From: a candidate division WOR-3 bacterium
Lineage (GTDB): Bacteria > Hydrothermota > Tepidihabitantia > Tepidihabitantales > CAIPLT01
Direction of reading: 5' to 3'
Assembly (NCBI GenBank): GCA_026418155.1
Contig: JAOABV010000006.1
Location: 1 to 58,315 of the forward strand
Length of the DNA: 58,315 nt
The notes below the pieces were generated by a model. It was not told where the DNA came from. It saw nothing but the letters and a program-made list of their open reading frames with translations, and ran no database searches. A program made the translations under genes and the position numbers. Every line of letters begins with the position of its first letter. The first letter of the stretch is position 1. This document shows positions 6,386 to 15,270 of this stretch, one piece after another.

Positions 6386-9300
6386 ATGTTAGCAAAGATT
6401 CTTAGTAAAATATTAGGCACAAAGAACGAACGGGAGTTAAAAAGGCTTTGGCTAAAGGTTGCGGAAATTAATGAGGTTTGGGAAAAGTTAAAAGACCTTC
6501 CTGATACCGAACTGCCTAAAAAAACCGAAGATTTTATTGCCCGAATACAAGATGGCGAAAGTTTAGATGACATTCTGCCCGAAGCATTTGCCTTAGTAAA
6601 AGAAACCTGCCGAAGACTGTGCGGTAAAAAATGGTTGGTTTGTGGTATTGAAACAATCTGGAATATGGTACCTTTTGATGTTCAGTTAATTGGCGCAATC
6701 GTGTTACACGAAGGTAAAATTGCGGAAATGAAAACCGGTGAGGGTAAAACTTTAGTTGCAACTATGCCCTTATATTTAAATGCCTTAACTAAACGCGGTG
6801 TCCATTTAGTTACAGTTAATGATTATTTGGCGCGTCGCGACCGCGAATGGATGGGACCGATTTATGAAACTTTAGGATTAACTGTCGGCTGTATTCAACA
6901 AGGCATGGAACCAACAGAAAGAAAACCCCATTATAATGCTGATATTACCTATGGCACTAATAACGAATTTGGTTTTGATTATCTGCGCGATAATATGGTC
7001 ATAAGATGGGAAGATAAGGTCCAAAGAGGCCATTATTATGCCATTGTTGATGAGGTCGATTCGATTTTAATTGATGAAGCCCGCACGCCCTTGATTATTT
7101 CTGGACCGGTTGAAGCCTCAGACCGCGGGTTTGATAATCTGACGCCATTAGTCAAACGCGGCTACCAATCACAGACGATTTTAGTCAACCGGCTGGTGGA
7201 AGAAGGCGAAAAGTTGTTACGAGAAGGTAAGGCCTATGAAGCCGGTATAAAGTTTCTTCAAGCCCGACGGGGCTCACCGAAAAATAAACGGCTAATGAAA
7301 GTAGAGCAAGAGGAAGGTGTCAAAAAACTAATTGAAAAGGTGGAATTAGATTTTATCCGCGACAAAAAACTTCATGAACTCGATGCCGAATTACTATTTG
7401 TTGTCGACGAAAAAAATCATACAATTGATTTAACGGAAAAAGGACGCAATTTTTTAGCACCTAATGACCCAGAATTTTTTACTTTACCAGATTTGTCCTC
7501 AGAAATAGCAAAGATTGACCGCAATGAAAAACTCACACCCAAAGAACGGATTTATGAAAAAGAAAAGGCATATGAACGGTATGCGAAAAAGAGTGAAATC
7601 TTGCATAATTTTCAGGCTTTACTCAAAGCATACACTCTGTTTGAAAGAGATGTTGATTATATTGTTCAAGATAATAAAGTAATTATTGTTGATGAATTTA
7701 CTGGCAGATTAATGCCAGGCCGAAGATTCTCTGATGGCCTTCATCAAGCTTTAGAAGCCAAAGAAGGCGTTCGGGTTCAAGAAGAAACACAAACATTGGC
7801 TACAATCACAATTCAGAATTATTTCCGAATGTATGAAAAACTTGCAGGAATGACCGGTACCGCAGTGACTCAAGCCAGCGAGTTCTGGTCAACTTATAAA
7901 CTGGATGTGATTGAAATTCCAACTAATGAACCAGTTCGTAGAATTGATTACCCAGATGTAATTTATAAGACCCGGCGAGAAAAATATAACGCGGTATTAG
8001 ATGAAATTGAAAAATGGCATCGGCAGGGTCGACCAATATTAGTCGGTACAACCTCTGTAGAAGCATCAGAAACTCTATCCCGAATGTTAAGGCGCCGAGG
8101 CATTAATCATCAAGTATTGAATGCTAAATATCATCAAAAAGAAGCCGAAATTGTTGCCCTCGCTGGCCAACCTGGTGCAGTCACAATCGCAACTAATATG
8201 GCAGGAAGAGGAACCGATATTAAACTTGGCAAAGGCGTAGTCAAAGGCGAAGGTTGCTATATTACTAAACACACAGGTGGAAGATGTCAAATCTGGGAAG
8301 AAAACGGTCCGTGTATTGACGAAGTGCCCTGCGGTCTTTATATTATTGGCACCGAAAGGCATGAAGCCCGAAGAATTGATAATCAATTGCGCGGTCGAAG
8401 TGGAAGACAAGGTGACCCAGGCTCAACCCGATTCTTTTTGTCTTTAGAAGACGATTTGATGCGACTCTTTGGTTCTGACCGATTAGCAAACATTATGGAC
8501 CGATTTGGCGTTAAAGAAATGGAACCAATCCAACATCCTTTAGTCAGTCGAGCAATTGAGAACGCGCAAAAACGAGTAGAAGCCCGTAACTTTGAAATCC
8601 GAAAGCATCTTTTAGAATATGATGATGTCATGAATCGCCAGCGAGAAGTAATTTACCATTTGCGTGACCAAATCTTAAAAGGCGAAAACCTTTTTGAGAT
8701 TTATTCGGCGGCAGTTGATGATGTAGTTGACCGCATAATTGAAAAATATGCTACAGATAAATATCCGGAAAATTGGGATTGGGATTCAATTAAAGGCGAA
8801 TTTGGGATAATCTTTCTGGCTGATTTTACCATTGATAAAAAGGAGATACCATTAATAAAAGCAAAAGATTTATCGGAATCATTAAAAAAGATTGCGCGGG
8901 AACAGTATTTACAACGGGAAGCAGAATTAGGCAAAGAGATATTTTCTGAACTTGTCAAAGCGGTTTTTTTGCGTATAATTGACCATAAATGGCGCGACCA
9001 TCTTTACGATTTAGATATTCTCCGAGAAGGGATTGGTTTAGTGGCATATGGCCAAAAGGACCCACTCATTGAATATAAACAAGAATCGTTTCAGATGTTT
9101 AATCAAATGATGGCGGATTTTAACAAAGAGGCAATAAGTCTTTTGTTTCGGGCTCAGGTGCAAACAACTGAGAGTCGAAGCGACCGTGCACGAAGACCAT
9201 CTCAGCCCTTAAGAGCTTATAAACCGACAGTAATAACTGCAGTTGGTGGCCAACCTACTTCTGCAGATGTTTCACCCCACACCGCGTCTCAATCGACTTC

Positions 9301-9424
9301 AAATAAAAAAGAGACGCCCGTACAGACCTGGTCGCATCGCTCAGAAAAAATAGGTAGAAACGAGCCCTGTCCTTGTGGGTCAGGGAAAAAATATAAAAAA
9401 TGTTGTGGCAAAAACCAATATTAA
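6386..9424 (+). CDS. secA: preprotein translocase ATPase SecA
   Basis: This 1012-aa motor drives post-translational export through SecYEG. Walker A (KTGEGKT) is at residues 116-122; DEVDSILIDEARTPL follows in the first nucleotide-binding domain. GTTSVEASE, NMAGRGTDIKLG and QLRGRSGRQGDPG mark the second. The C terminus carries the zinc-binding SEC-C motif CPCGSGKKYKKCC, which contacts SecB or phospholipid. An insertion relative to the shortest SecAs follows the preprotein cross-linking region (VNRLVEEGEKLLREGKAY). No secY is present in the window, although the spc cluster that often contains it is. Confidence 0.97.
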   Translation: MLAKILSKILGTKNERELKRLWLKVAEINEVWEKLKDLPDTELPKKTEDFIARIQDGESLDDILPEAFALVKETCRRLCGKKWLVCGIETIWNMVPFDVQLIGAIVLHEGKIAEMKTGEGKTLVATMPLYLNALTKRGVHLVTVNDYLARRDREWMGPIYETLGLTVGCIQQGMEPTERKPHYNADITYGTNNEFGFDYLRDNMVIRWEDKVQRGHYYAIVDEVDSILIDEARTPLIISGPVEASDRGFDNLTPLVKRGYQSQTILVNRLVEEGEKLLREGKAYEAGIKFLQARRGSPKNKRLMKVEQEEGVKKLIEKVELDFIRDKKLHELDAELLFVVDEKNHTIDLTEKGRNFLAPNDPEFFTLPDLSSEIAKIDRNEKLTPKERIYEKEKAYERYAKKSEILHNFQALLKAYTLFERDVDYIVQDNKVIIVDEFTGRLMPGRRFSDGLHQALEAKEGVRVQEETQTLATITIQNYFRMYEKLAGMTGTAVTQASEFWSTYKLDVIEIPTNEPVRRIDYPDVIYKTRREKYNAVLDEIEKWHRQGRPILVGTTSVEASETLSRMLRRRGINHQVLNAKYHQKEAEIVALAGQPGAVTIATNMAGRGTDIKLGKGVVKGEGCYITKHTGGRCQIWEENGPCIDEVPCGLYIIGTERHEARRIDNQLRGRSGRQGDPGSTRFFLSLEDDLMRLFGSDRLANIMDRFGVKEMEPIQHPLVSRAIENAQKRVEARNFEIRKHLLEYDDVMNRQREVIYHLRDQILKGENLFEIYSAAVDDVVDRIIEKYATDKYPENWDWDSIKGEFGIIFLADFTIDKKEIPLIKAKDLSESLKKIAREQYLQREAELGKEIFSELVKAVFLRIIDHKWRDHLYDLDILREGIGLVAYGQKDPLIEYKQESFQMFNQMMADFNKEAISLLFRAQVQTTESRSDRARRPSQPLRAYKPTVITAVGGQPTSADVSPHTASQSTSNKKETPVQTWSHRSEKIGRNEPCPCGSGKKYKKCCGKNQY

Positions 9425-9500
9425 AAAAACAAATGGCAGAAAAATATTGCGAGACACAAGCACACAACTGCCATTAACAAAAATCAATTAGGAGGCAAAT

Positions 9501-9914
9501 ATGACACGAATTATTGTTTGGACCATTGTCGGAATCCTGGTTGTTGTTGCGATTATCTTTACGGTTACATCCCGCAGACAACAACGCCAAATGATAGGTG
9601 TTCTGCCAGTAAAAGGCGAAGCGTATGATGCATTCATTTCTCGGTCGGAAAAGGATTTGGCAAGGCTTACTCAAAGAAGCGAAGATGTAAAAGCAAAACT
9701 AACCGCCCCGTCTCCTGAACAGCAAGCAATGCTAACTGAATTGGATGCGAAACTGAATGAACTTTCAGCAATTGTTTCTTCATTAAAAGAGAAAGAAGAC
9801 CGCAAAGAACGTGAAGATGCAGTTATCCAAATTAGAGAGTTGAAAAGAAATATTCGGCGTCTAATTCGCGATTTAGGAGGAAGAGTAGCTCCTGAGACCG
9901 AGACCGAAAAATAA
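9501..9914 (+). CDS. small membrane-anchored coiled-coil protein, unknown function
   Basis: This 137-aa protein has an N-terminal membrane anchor (IIVWTIVGILVVVAIIFTV) followed by a charged, helical region. Residues about 45-130 are rich in Glu, Lys, Arg and Leu in a heptad-like pattern (LTELDAKLNELSAIVSSLKE), consistent with a coiled coil projecting into one compartment. I do not recognise a family. A clear Shine-Dalgarno (AGGAGGC) precedes the ATG. It follows secA by 76 bp; an inverted repeat ATGGCAG/CTGCCAT (9433-9439, 9468-9474) lies in the gap, so co-expression with secA is possible but unproven. Confidence 0.75.
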   Translation: MTRIIVWTIVGILVVVAIIFTVTSRRQQRQMIGVLPVKGEAYDAFISRSEKDLARLTQRSEDVKAKLTAPSPEQQAMLTELDAKLNELSAIVSSLKEKEDRKEREDAVIQIRELKRNIRRLIRDLGGRVAPETETEK

Positions 9915-9931
9915 AAATATACGGATATAAA

Positions 9932-10807
9932 TTAATTAGAAGAAATTCGATATAGATACATAGGAATCGGACTGAAAAGATAATTTAGGAAGCGACTGAA
10001 TAATCTTCTAAACAAAGTGAACTTCGGTCGCTCCTTAATTATATGTGGTTCACCGGATATTCCTGCCAGATTGCAAGCAATCTTTATCGCATCTTCATAA
10101 GAACCTAAACTATCTACTAATCCTAACTGTTGTGCCTGATGTCCCGAAAGGATTCGGCCATCAGCAATCTCTAATACTTTTTCTTTTGGTAAATTGCGAT
10201 TTTGACTGACAACATCGACAAATTGTTGATAAATATCTGTAACCACTTCAGACAAGAGTCGTCTCTCTTTTTCGGTCATCTTTCTAAATGGCGAACCAAT
10301 ATCTTTGTGTTCTCGAGATTTGATTACTTCATAACTGATACCGAGTTTCTTGAGTAGTTCTTCAACCATCGGATATTCCATAATAACACCAATTGAGCCA
10401 GTCAAAGTCCCCGGGTTAGCCACAATGATATCTGCCGGACAGGCGATATAATAACCACCAGATGCGGCAACTGAGCCCATTGACACAACAATTTTTTTAC
10501 CTTTTGCTTTAGTCTTATTGATTTCATTATAAATTTCCTGTGTTGCACTGACACCACCGCCAGGACTTTCGATTCTTAAAACAATAACTTTAATAAAAGG
10601 ATTTTTCCCATAAGATTTAAGTTGTTTCACAATTGTTTTTGCATCCAGATCACATCCAATACATCCTTCAACTTCAATAACACCGATGGCTTTAGTTTTT
10701 AATAGACTTAATCCGCCTCTTTGTATCCGCATCATAATTAAGACCAAACCTAATATGTATATGATAACAACCAAAACAATTAATAAGACAATTTTTGGTT
10801 TCTTCAT
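9932..10807 (-). CDS. sppA: signal peptide peptidase SppA (S49 family)
   Basis: This 291-aa membrane-anchored protease degrades cleaved signal peptides. One N-terminal membrane helix (residues 5-26) is followed by the S49 domain. The nucleophile is expected to be Ser116 in VAASGGYYIA and the general base Lys168 in REHKDIGSPFR. The length matches the short, single-domain type (as in Bacillus) rather than the duplicated E. coli enzyme. Strong Shine-Dalgarno AGGAGGTG before the ATG. Confidence 0.94.
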   Translation of the reverse strand: MKKPKIVLLIVLVVIIYILGLVLIMMRIQRGGLSLLKTKAIGVIEVEGCIGCDLDAKTIVKQLKSYGKNPFIKVIVLRIESPGGGVSATQEIYNEINKTKAKGKKIVVSMGSVAASGGYYIACPADIIVANPGTLTGSIGVIMEYPMVEELLKKLGISYEVIKSREHKDIGSPFRKMTEKERRLLSEVVTDIYQQFVDVVSQNRNLPKEKVLEIADGRILSGHQAQQLGLVDSLGSYEDAIKIACNLAGISGEPHIIKERPKFTLFRRLFSRFLNYLFSPIPMYLYRISSN

Positions 10808-10879
10808 GGTTTCACCTCCTGTTACTTATTTTTGCCAGTTGAAATCATATTAACAAATCACTGCCAATAAATTAAAAAA

Positions 10880-10953
10880 TGGGCCTAAGTAGAATTGAAC
10901 TACTGACCTCGTCCTTATCAGGGACGCGCTCTAACCAACTGAGCTATAGGCCC
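10880..10953 (-). tRNA. tRNA-Ile (anticodon GAT)
   Basis: On the minus strand a 74-nt cloverleaf reads from GGGCCTATAGCTCAG. The acceptor GGGCCTA pairs with TAGGCCC, the anticodon loop is CTGATAA (anticodon GAT), and the T-arm contains GTTCAATTC. The discriminator base is A. CCA is not encoded. It is a single isolated tRNA gene between sppA and the porin, not in the rrn spacer where tRNA-Ile often lies. Confidence 0.96.
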
Positions 10954-11109
10954 AATCTTTATCAATATGATAAATTAAATTTCCAAAATGTCAATAGTAA
11001 TTTTCAAAAGAAAAGATTGAATAAGGACACAAGTTATCAAATTTGTTTTTCGTATTTGCGGCCAATAGTTAGCAGTTAACGGTTGGAGTTATGGAACAAA
11101 ATTATTTCT

Positions 11110-12033
11110 TTAGAAGGCAACTTGTAATTGACCAACCAAAATTTTTTGCGTTGAATTGGAATATTTTTCATATTTGTAATTGAGCATTATTTTTAAATTA
11201 TCTGCTAAGGGCCGATAATTAATTCCTAATGTCAATTCACTATTTCGGTCACTGGTCTGCTTTTTATAAGTAGAAAATCTAATTACTGGTTGTAAAAATT
11301 TCCAGATATAACTTGGTTGGATATAAAAACCAGCACCTGTAGTCGAAGCATCTTTAGTGTGCAGGAATTCAGTTTTAACGCTAATCGGATTAAAGGCGAA
11401 GTTCATTTCTGCACCAATCCGATGAAATGATGTGTTCGGCTCATATTTGCCAAGATAAAAATTTATCCCCGGCACTAAAAGCGGAACCGCAATTGGTTTA
11501 GCAATAATTCTGCCAGCAAGACATTTATTCTTATTATCATCATTAGAAATATTGCGACCAACACCATTGACACATGCCAGAGTTGCTTCTAATAAATCTT
11601 GTTTATAAGACATTTGCAAACCGATATCGCGTGTTCCTTTAGGAGCTCGGATATAAGTTCTACCAATTAACGAATAATCCGTCAATTCCAGATTTTCTGA
11701 TTTGGTGAGAACTTCAACTCCTAATGGTAACTTAAATTGTCCGAAAATAATGCTCAAATTAGTAATAGGTTTAATGTTGGCATATAGGTCATATAATGGT
11801 TTCCCTGAAATATCAGCAACATCAAAATAGATTCGCCCTGTCGCCCAACTGGTTAAAGTTGCCGTTAATCCGACAAAAGCACTTCGGCGATTAAAGGTAA
11901 ATGTATCTTTATTCATTCGGCATTGTGCCCACAGACAACCATCAAGGGTTAATTTTCCCTGAGCAATTTTTACATCTTGAGAATAGCTAAGACTAACAAT
12001 AAGTATGATTAAGATTGATAGAATCCGTTTCAT
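11110..12033 (-). CDS. porin-like outer-membrane beta-barrel (phosphate-selective porin type)
   Basis: This 307-aa protein has a cleavable signal peptide (ILSILIILIVSLSYSQ) and alternating amphipathic strands ending in a C-terminal phenylalanine (GQLQVAF), as in outer-membrane porins. LTATLTSWATGRIYFDVAD, GQFKLPLGVE and TRDIGLQMSY resemble OprO/OprP-type porins, though the protein is shorter than typical members. The solute cannot be inferred. SD AAGGAG precedes the ATG. It is transcribed divergently from the CoA-transferase operon with overlapping promoter regions, so a shared substrate theme is possible. Confidence 0.75.
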   Translation of the reverse strand: MKRILSILIILIVSLSYSQDVKIAQGKLTLDGCLWAQCRMNKDTFTFNRRSAFVGLTATLTSWATGRIYFDVADISGKPLYDLYANIKPITNLSIIFGQFKLPLGVEVLTKSENLELTDYSLIGRTYIRAPKGTRDIGLQMSYKQDLLEATLACVNGVGRNISNDDNKNKCLAGRIIAKPIAVPLLVPGINFYLGKYEPNTSFHRIGAEMNFAFNPISVKTEFLHTKDASTTGAGFYIQPSYIWKFLQPVIRFSTYKKQTSDRNSELTLGINYRPLADNLKIMLNYKYEKYSNSTQKILVGQLQVAF

Positions 12034-12103
12034 TTTATTATGCTCCTTTCTTTAAGATTTCTGTTACTAATCTATTATCTAATCGCAATTATAGATAGAA
12101 CGG

Positions 12104-12132
12104 ATTATAGGTTCGCTTCTTTACAATGTCAA
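12104..12132 (-). promoter_or_regulatory. consensus sigma70 promoter for the porin gene
   Basis: On the minus strand TTGACA (12132-12127), a 17-bp spacer and TATAAT (12109-12104) form a perfect consensus promoter. Its -35 box is 2 bp from the -35 box of the divergent CoA-transferase promoter. Confidence 0.9.
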
Positions 12133-12134
12133 GG

Positions 12135-12163
12135 TTGACAATCAATGATTTTGAAATTATATT
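12135..12163 (+). promoter_or_regulatory. sigma70 promoter for the CoA-transferase/acyl-CoA dehydrogenase operon
   Basis: TTGACA at 12135-12140, a 17-bp spacer and TATATT at 12158-12163. The segment TGTCAAGGTTGACA (12127-12140) contains both divergent -35 boxes, so two polymerases should not be able to bind at once. Confidence 0.85.
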
Positions 12164-12210
12164 TAGAGCATGAAAATTGTTCAAATTAATCATAATGAAT
12201 GGAGGCAACT

Positions 12211-13182
12211 ATGGATGTCGTAGAATCTGGAATTGGTGAGTTGTTCCAAAAGCCTGATGTCTGGGGTTTTCGCGAATGGGTCCGTAAGCATAAAGATAAG
12301 ACGCTGACTCCCAAATTAATGAGTGAACAAGAAGCAATTGCTAAATTTGTGCAAGATGGTGACTATATTGGCACAGAACTTTATGGCACGGTTCGTGCGC
12401 CAATGTCTTTGACTCGAGAATTGATTCGGCAAGGTAAAAAACATCTCCGCGTTGCGGGTCAAGGTATCCATGAGATTGATTTGCTTTTAGCTGCAGATTT
12501 AGTTGATACTCTGGATATTACTTATATTGCTTGGGAAGTTTATGGTATCTCTAATATCTTACGCCGGGCAGTAGAAAGCGGTCGAGTGAAAACGACTGAC
12601 TGGTCTAATGCCGCAATTACTTGGCGATTCAAAGCCGCGGCAATGGGTATTCCCTTTATACCAACTTTTTCTATGCTCGGCACTGATACCTTAAAACATA
12701 GTGCGGCTAAAGTTGTCAATTGTCCTTTTACTGGTCAGAAGGTTGCATTATTGCCGGCTTTGTTTTTGGATGTCGGTCTGATTCATGTCCATCGGGCAGA
12801 TATTTATGGCAACTGTCAAATTGACGGAATTTCGGGTTTTGCTTTTGAATTGGCTCGAGCATCAAAAAAATTAATTGTTAGTGCAGAAGAAATTATTGAT
12901 ACTGAAGAAATTAGAAGGTATCCGGAACATACAATTATTCCCTATTTTTTAGTTGATGCGGTGGTGCATGCTCCTTTTGGTTCTCATCCTGGTGAAATGT
13001 GCTATATGTATTGGCGAGATGAGGAACACCTTAAATCGTTTTTGGAAGATTCCAAAGACCCTGCCAAAGTCAAAGCTTATTTAGATAAATATGTCTATGG
13101 CGTGAAAAATCACGATGAGTATATTGAACTAATCGGTATAGACCGGCTTAAAAAACTACAATCAATGATTGGAGGGCGCTAA
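12211..13182 (+). CDS. CoA-transferase, alpha subunit (glutaconate CoA-transferase GctA type)
   Basis: This 323-aa family I CoA-transferase alpha subunit has GDYIGTELYGTVRAPMSLTRELIRQG near the N terminus, then PFTGQKVALLPALFLDVGLIHVHRAD and GNCQIDG. It pairs with the next gene, the beta subunit, to move CoA between carboxylic acids. The substrate is not certain; the subunit type suggests a glutaconate-like or 3-oxoacid substrate. An ATG 12 bp upstream (12199) overlaps the Shine-Dalgarno GGAGG at 12201-12205, so the start at 12211 is preferred. Confidence 0.88.
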   Translation: MDVVESGIGELFQKPDVWGFREWVRKHKDKTLTPKLMSEQEAIAKFVQDGDYIGTELYGTVRAPMSLTRELIRQGKKHLRVAGQGIHEIDLLLAADLVDTLDITYIAWEVYGISNILRRAVESGRVKTTDWSNAAITWRFKAAAMGIPFIPTFSMLGTDTLKHSAAKVVNCPFTGQKVALLPALFLDVGLIHVHRADIYGNCQIDGISGFAFELARASKKLIVSAEEIIDTEEIRRYPEHTIIPYFLVDAVVHAPFGSHPGEMCYMYWRDEEHLKSFLEDSKDPAKVKAYLDKYVYGVKNHDEYIELIGIDRLKKLQSMIGGR

Positions 13183-13236
13183 TGCTTTCTGGTATAAAAA
13201 GACTTTACAATGACATGAAACCAAGAGGAGGTTATT

Positions 13237-14001
13237 ATGCCTAATTATAATGAAACAGAATTTCTAATCTGTGTGGCATCAAAACTAATGGCAGATAAGA
13301 CCGTAGCATTTGTCGGCACGGGTATTCCGATGTTGGCCGCAGCATTAGCCAAAAAGATGCATGCCCCTAATTTGATTGTTGCCTTTGAATTCGGTGGTAT
13401 TGGTGCCAGTCTGGCAAAACTTCCTTTAGGTGTCGGTGATTCCCGAACTTTTCATAAAGCAGTAATTGCCAGTGGAATCTGCGATACAATGGAAACCGCG
13501 CAAAGAGGATTTATTGAATATGGATTTCTGGGTGGTGCACAGATTGATATGTATGGTAATCTTAATACCACGGTAATTGGTCAATATTGGCCTCCCAAAG
13601 TTCGATTGCCGGGTTCAGGTGGTGCTAATGATGTTGGGTCTCACTGTTGGAAAACTATTGCGATTATGCGTCAGCACGATACCAAGCGATTTGTTAAAAA
13701 GGTTGATTTTATTACGACCCCAGGTTATTTAACTGGTCCCGGTGCCAGAGAGGCAGCTGGTTTGCCACCTAATACTGGTCCTTATCGGGTTGTCAGTAAT
13801 CTCGGCTTAATGGGCTACGACGAGAAGACGAAACGGATGATGCTTTTGGCAACTAATCCTGGCGTGACCGTAGAGCAAGTTCTACAGAATACAGAATTTG
13901 AAATGCTGATTGCGGATAAAGTAGGCGTGAATCCTGAACCGACTGAACAGGAATTAAAGATTCTGCGAGAAGAAGTCGACCCAGATAGGCTTTACATTTA
14001 A
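13237..14001 (+). CDS. CoA-transferase, beta subunit (GctB type)
   Basis: This 254-aa beta subunit carries the family core IVAFEFGGIGA; Glu51 fits the position of the catalytic Glu54 of glutaconate CoA-transferase, which forms the CoA-thioester intermediate. VGTGIPMLAAALAKKMHAPN and LPGSGGANDVGS are typical. AGGAGG precedes the ATG. It follows the alpha subunit by 54 bp and precedes two acyl-CoA dehydrogenase genes, pointing to activation and oxidation or reduction of an organic acid. Confidence 0.88.
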   Translation: MPNYNETEFLICVASKLMADKTVAFVGTGIPMLAAALAKKMHAPNLIVAFEFGGIGASLAKLPLGVGDSRTFHKAVIASGICDTMETAQRGFIEYGFLGGAQIDMYGNLNTTVIGQYWPPKVRLPGSGGANDVGSHCWKTIAIMRQHDTKRFVKKVDFITTPGYLTGPGAREAAGLPPNTGPYRVVSNLGLMGYDEKTKRMMLLATNPGVTVEQVLQNTEFEMLIADKVGVNPEPTEQELKILREEVDPDRLYI

Positions 14002-14007
14002 TCTTTT

Positions 14008-15183
14008 ATGATAAGATTTGTTGACGGCCCAAACTTAGATAACAAGTATGAAAAATTTCGTCAAGAGGTTTATGATTTTGCTCAAAATAACATCTTACCC
14101 TATGCTTCAGAAATCTATAAAAACGAGACATTTCCCATTGACATTGTGCAAAAACTTGCGCAAAGAGGTTATCTGGGTATTCCTTATCCTAAAGAATATG
14201 GTGGTCTGGGTTTAGATTATTTGAGTTATGCCATTGCTGCTGAAGAAATCTCCAGAGTTTGTGCTTCAACTGGATTAACTTTATGTGCGCATACTTCTTT
14301 AGGAACTTATCCGATTTATCGATTCGGCACTGAAGCGCAAAAGAAAAAATATGTGTCTCAACTGGCATCCGGCAAAATATTAGGAGCATTTGGCCTTACT
14401 GAACCTAATGCTGGTTCCGATGCTTCAGCAATTGAAACTACTGCTAAAAAGACGGACCAAGGTTATATTCTTAATGGTACAAAGCGATTTATCACTTCAG
14501 CCGAATATGCAGGAACGGTTATCGTCGCGGCAAGTTTAGACCGCACCTTAGGCACAAAAGGTATTACCTGTTTTATTGTCGAAACTAATTTTAAGGGTTT
14601 TTCAATTGGTCAACGAGAACATAAACTGGGTCTTTTAGCATCCAATACTGTGGAATTGATATTTGAAGATTGTTTCGTGCCGAAAGAAAATCTTTTGGGT
14701 CAAGAATATGATGGCTATCGAATCTTTATGGAAACTTTAGATGGCGGAAGAATTAGTATTGGAGCGCATGCTTTAGGTATTGCCCAAGGCGCTTTAGATA
14801 TCGGATTAGAATGGTTGTCAAAAAATCCCGTAAGGTCTCAGCAAATATCAAAAATTATTGCCGATGTGACAACTCATCTTTATGCCGCAAGACTAATGGT
14901 CTATGACGCAGCAATGAAAAAAGATGCCGGAATGCGTGCGGACCAAGAATCGGCAATGGCAAAATTATACGCTTCAGAACTTGGCACTTGGGCAAGTGGC
15001 GAAATCATCCGAATGATTGGTTATCCAGCATTAACTAATGATTTACCTATCCAACGATTTTATCGGGATGCCAAATTATCGGAAATCGGTGAAGGAACTT
15101 CGGAAATAATGCGACTGATTATTGCTCGAGAAATGATAAGAAAATTCAAAGGCGAAGAAAAACCCGATGTCTTTCGAAAATAA
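14008..15183 (+). CDS. acyl-CoA dehydrogenase, first of two paralogues
   Basis: This 391-aa FAD enzyme has AFGLTEPNAGSDAS for flavin binding and the C-terminal YRDAKLSEIGEGTSEIMR motif, whose Glu in GEGTSE is the usual catalytic base of short-chain acyl-CoA dehydrogenases. Compared with its neighbour it lacks the normal KQFGKAI(C/S)EFE-type segment; residues around 271-280 read NPVRSQQISKII instead. It starts 6 bp after the beta CoA-transferase gene with little SD, suggesting translational coupling. Substrate unknown; no electron-transfer flavoprotein genes are in the window. Confidence 0.9.
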   Translation: MIRFVDGPNLDNKYEKFRQEVYDFAQNNILPYASEIYKNETFPIDIVQKLAQRGYLGIPYPKEYGGLGLDYLSYAIAAEEISRVCASTGLTLCAHTSLGTYPIYRFGTEAQKKKYVSQLASGKILGAFGLTEPNAGSDASAIETTAKKTDQGYILNGTKRFITSAEYAGTVIVAASLDRTLGTKGITCFIVETNFKGFSIGQREHKLGLLASNTVELIFEDCFVPKENLLGQEYDGYRIFMETLDGGRISIGAHALGIAQGALDIGLEWLSKNPVRSQQISKIIADVTTHLYAARLMVYDAAMKKDAGMRADQESAMAKLYASELGTWASGEIIRMIGYPALTNDLPIQRFYRDAKLSEIGEGTSEIMRLIIAREMIRKFKGEEKPDVFRK

Positions 15184-15197
15184 AAGATTATTATGAA

Positions 15198-15252
15198 ATC
15201 ACGAAACAAAGAAAACACGAAATTCTTTTCGTGTCCTTCGTGTCTTCGTGGT
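15198..15252. repeat. imperfect palindromic intergenic repeat (CACGAA type)
   Basis: The left arm (15198-15222) contains CACGAAACAAAGAAAACACG and the right arm (15227-15252) CGTGTCCTTCGTGTCTTCGTG. They pair over about 22-25 bases around a tiny TTCT loop. It lies between the two acyl-CoA dehydrogenase genes and could form an mRNA hairpin within the operon. Confidence 0.7.
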
Positions 15253-15270
15253 TAAAAATGAGGAGAAATT

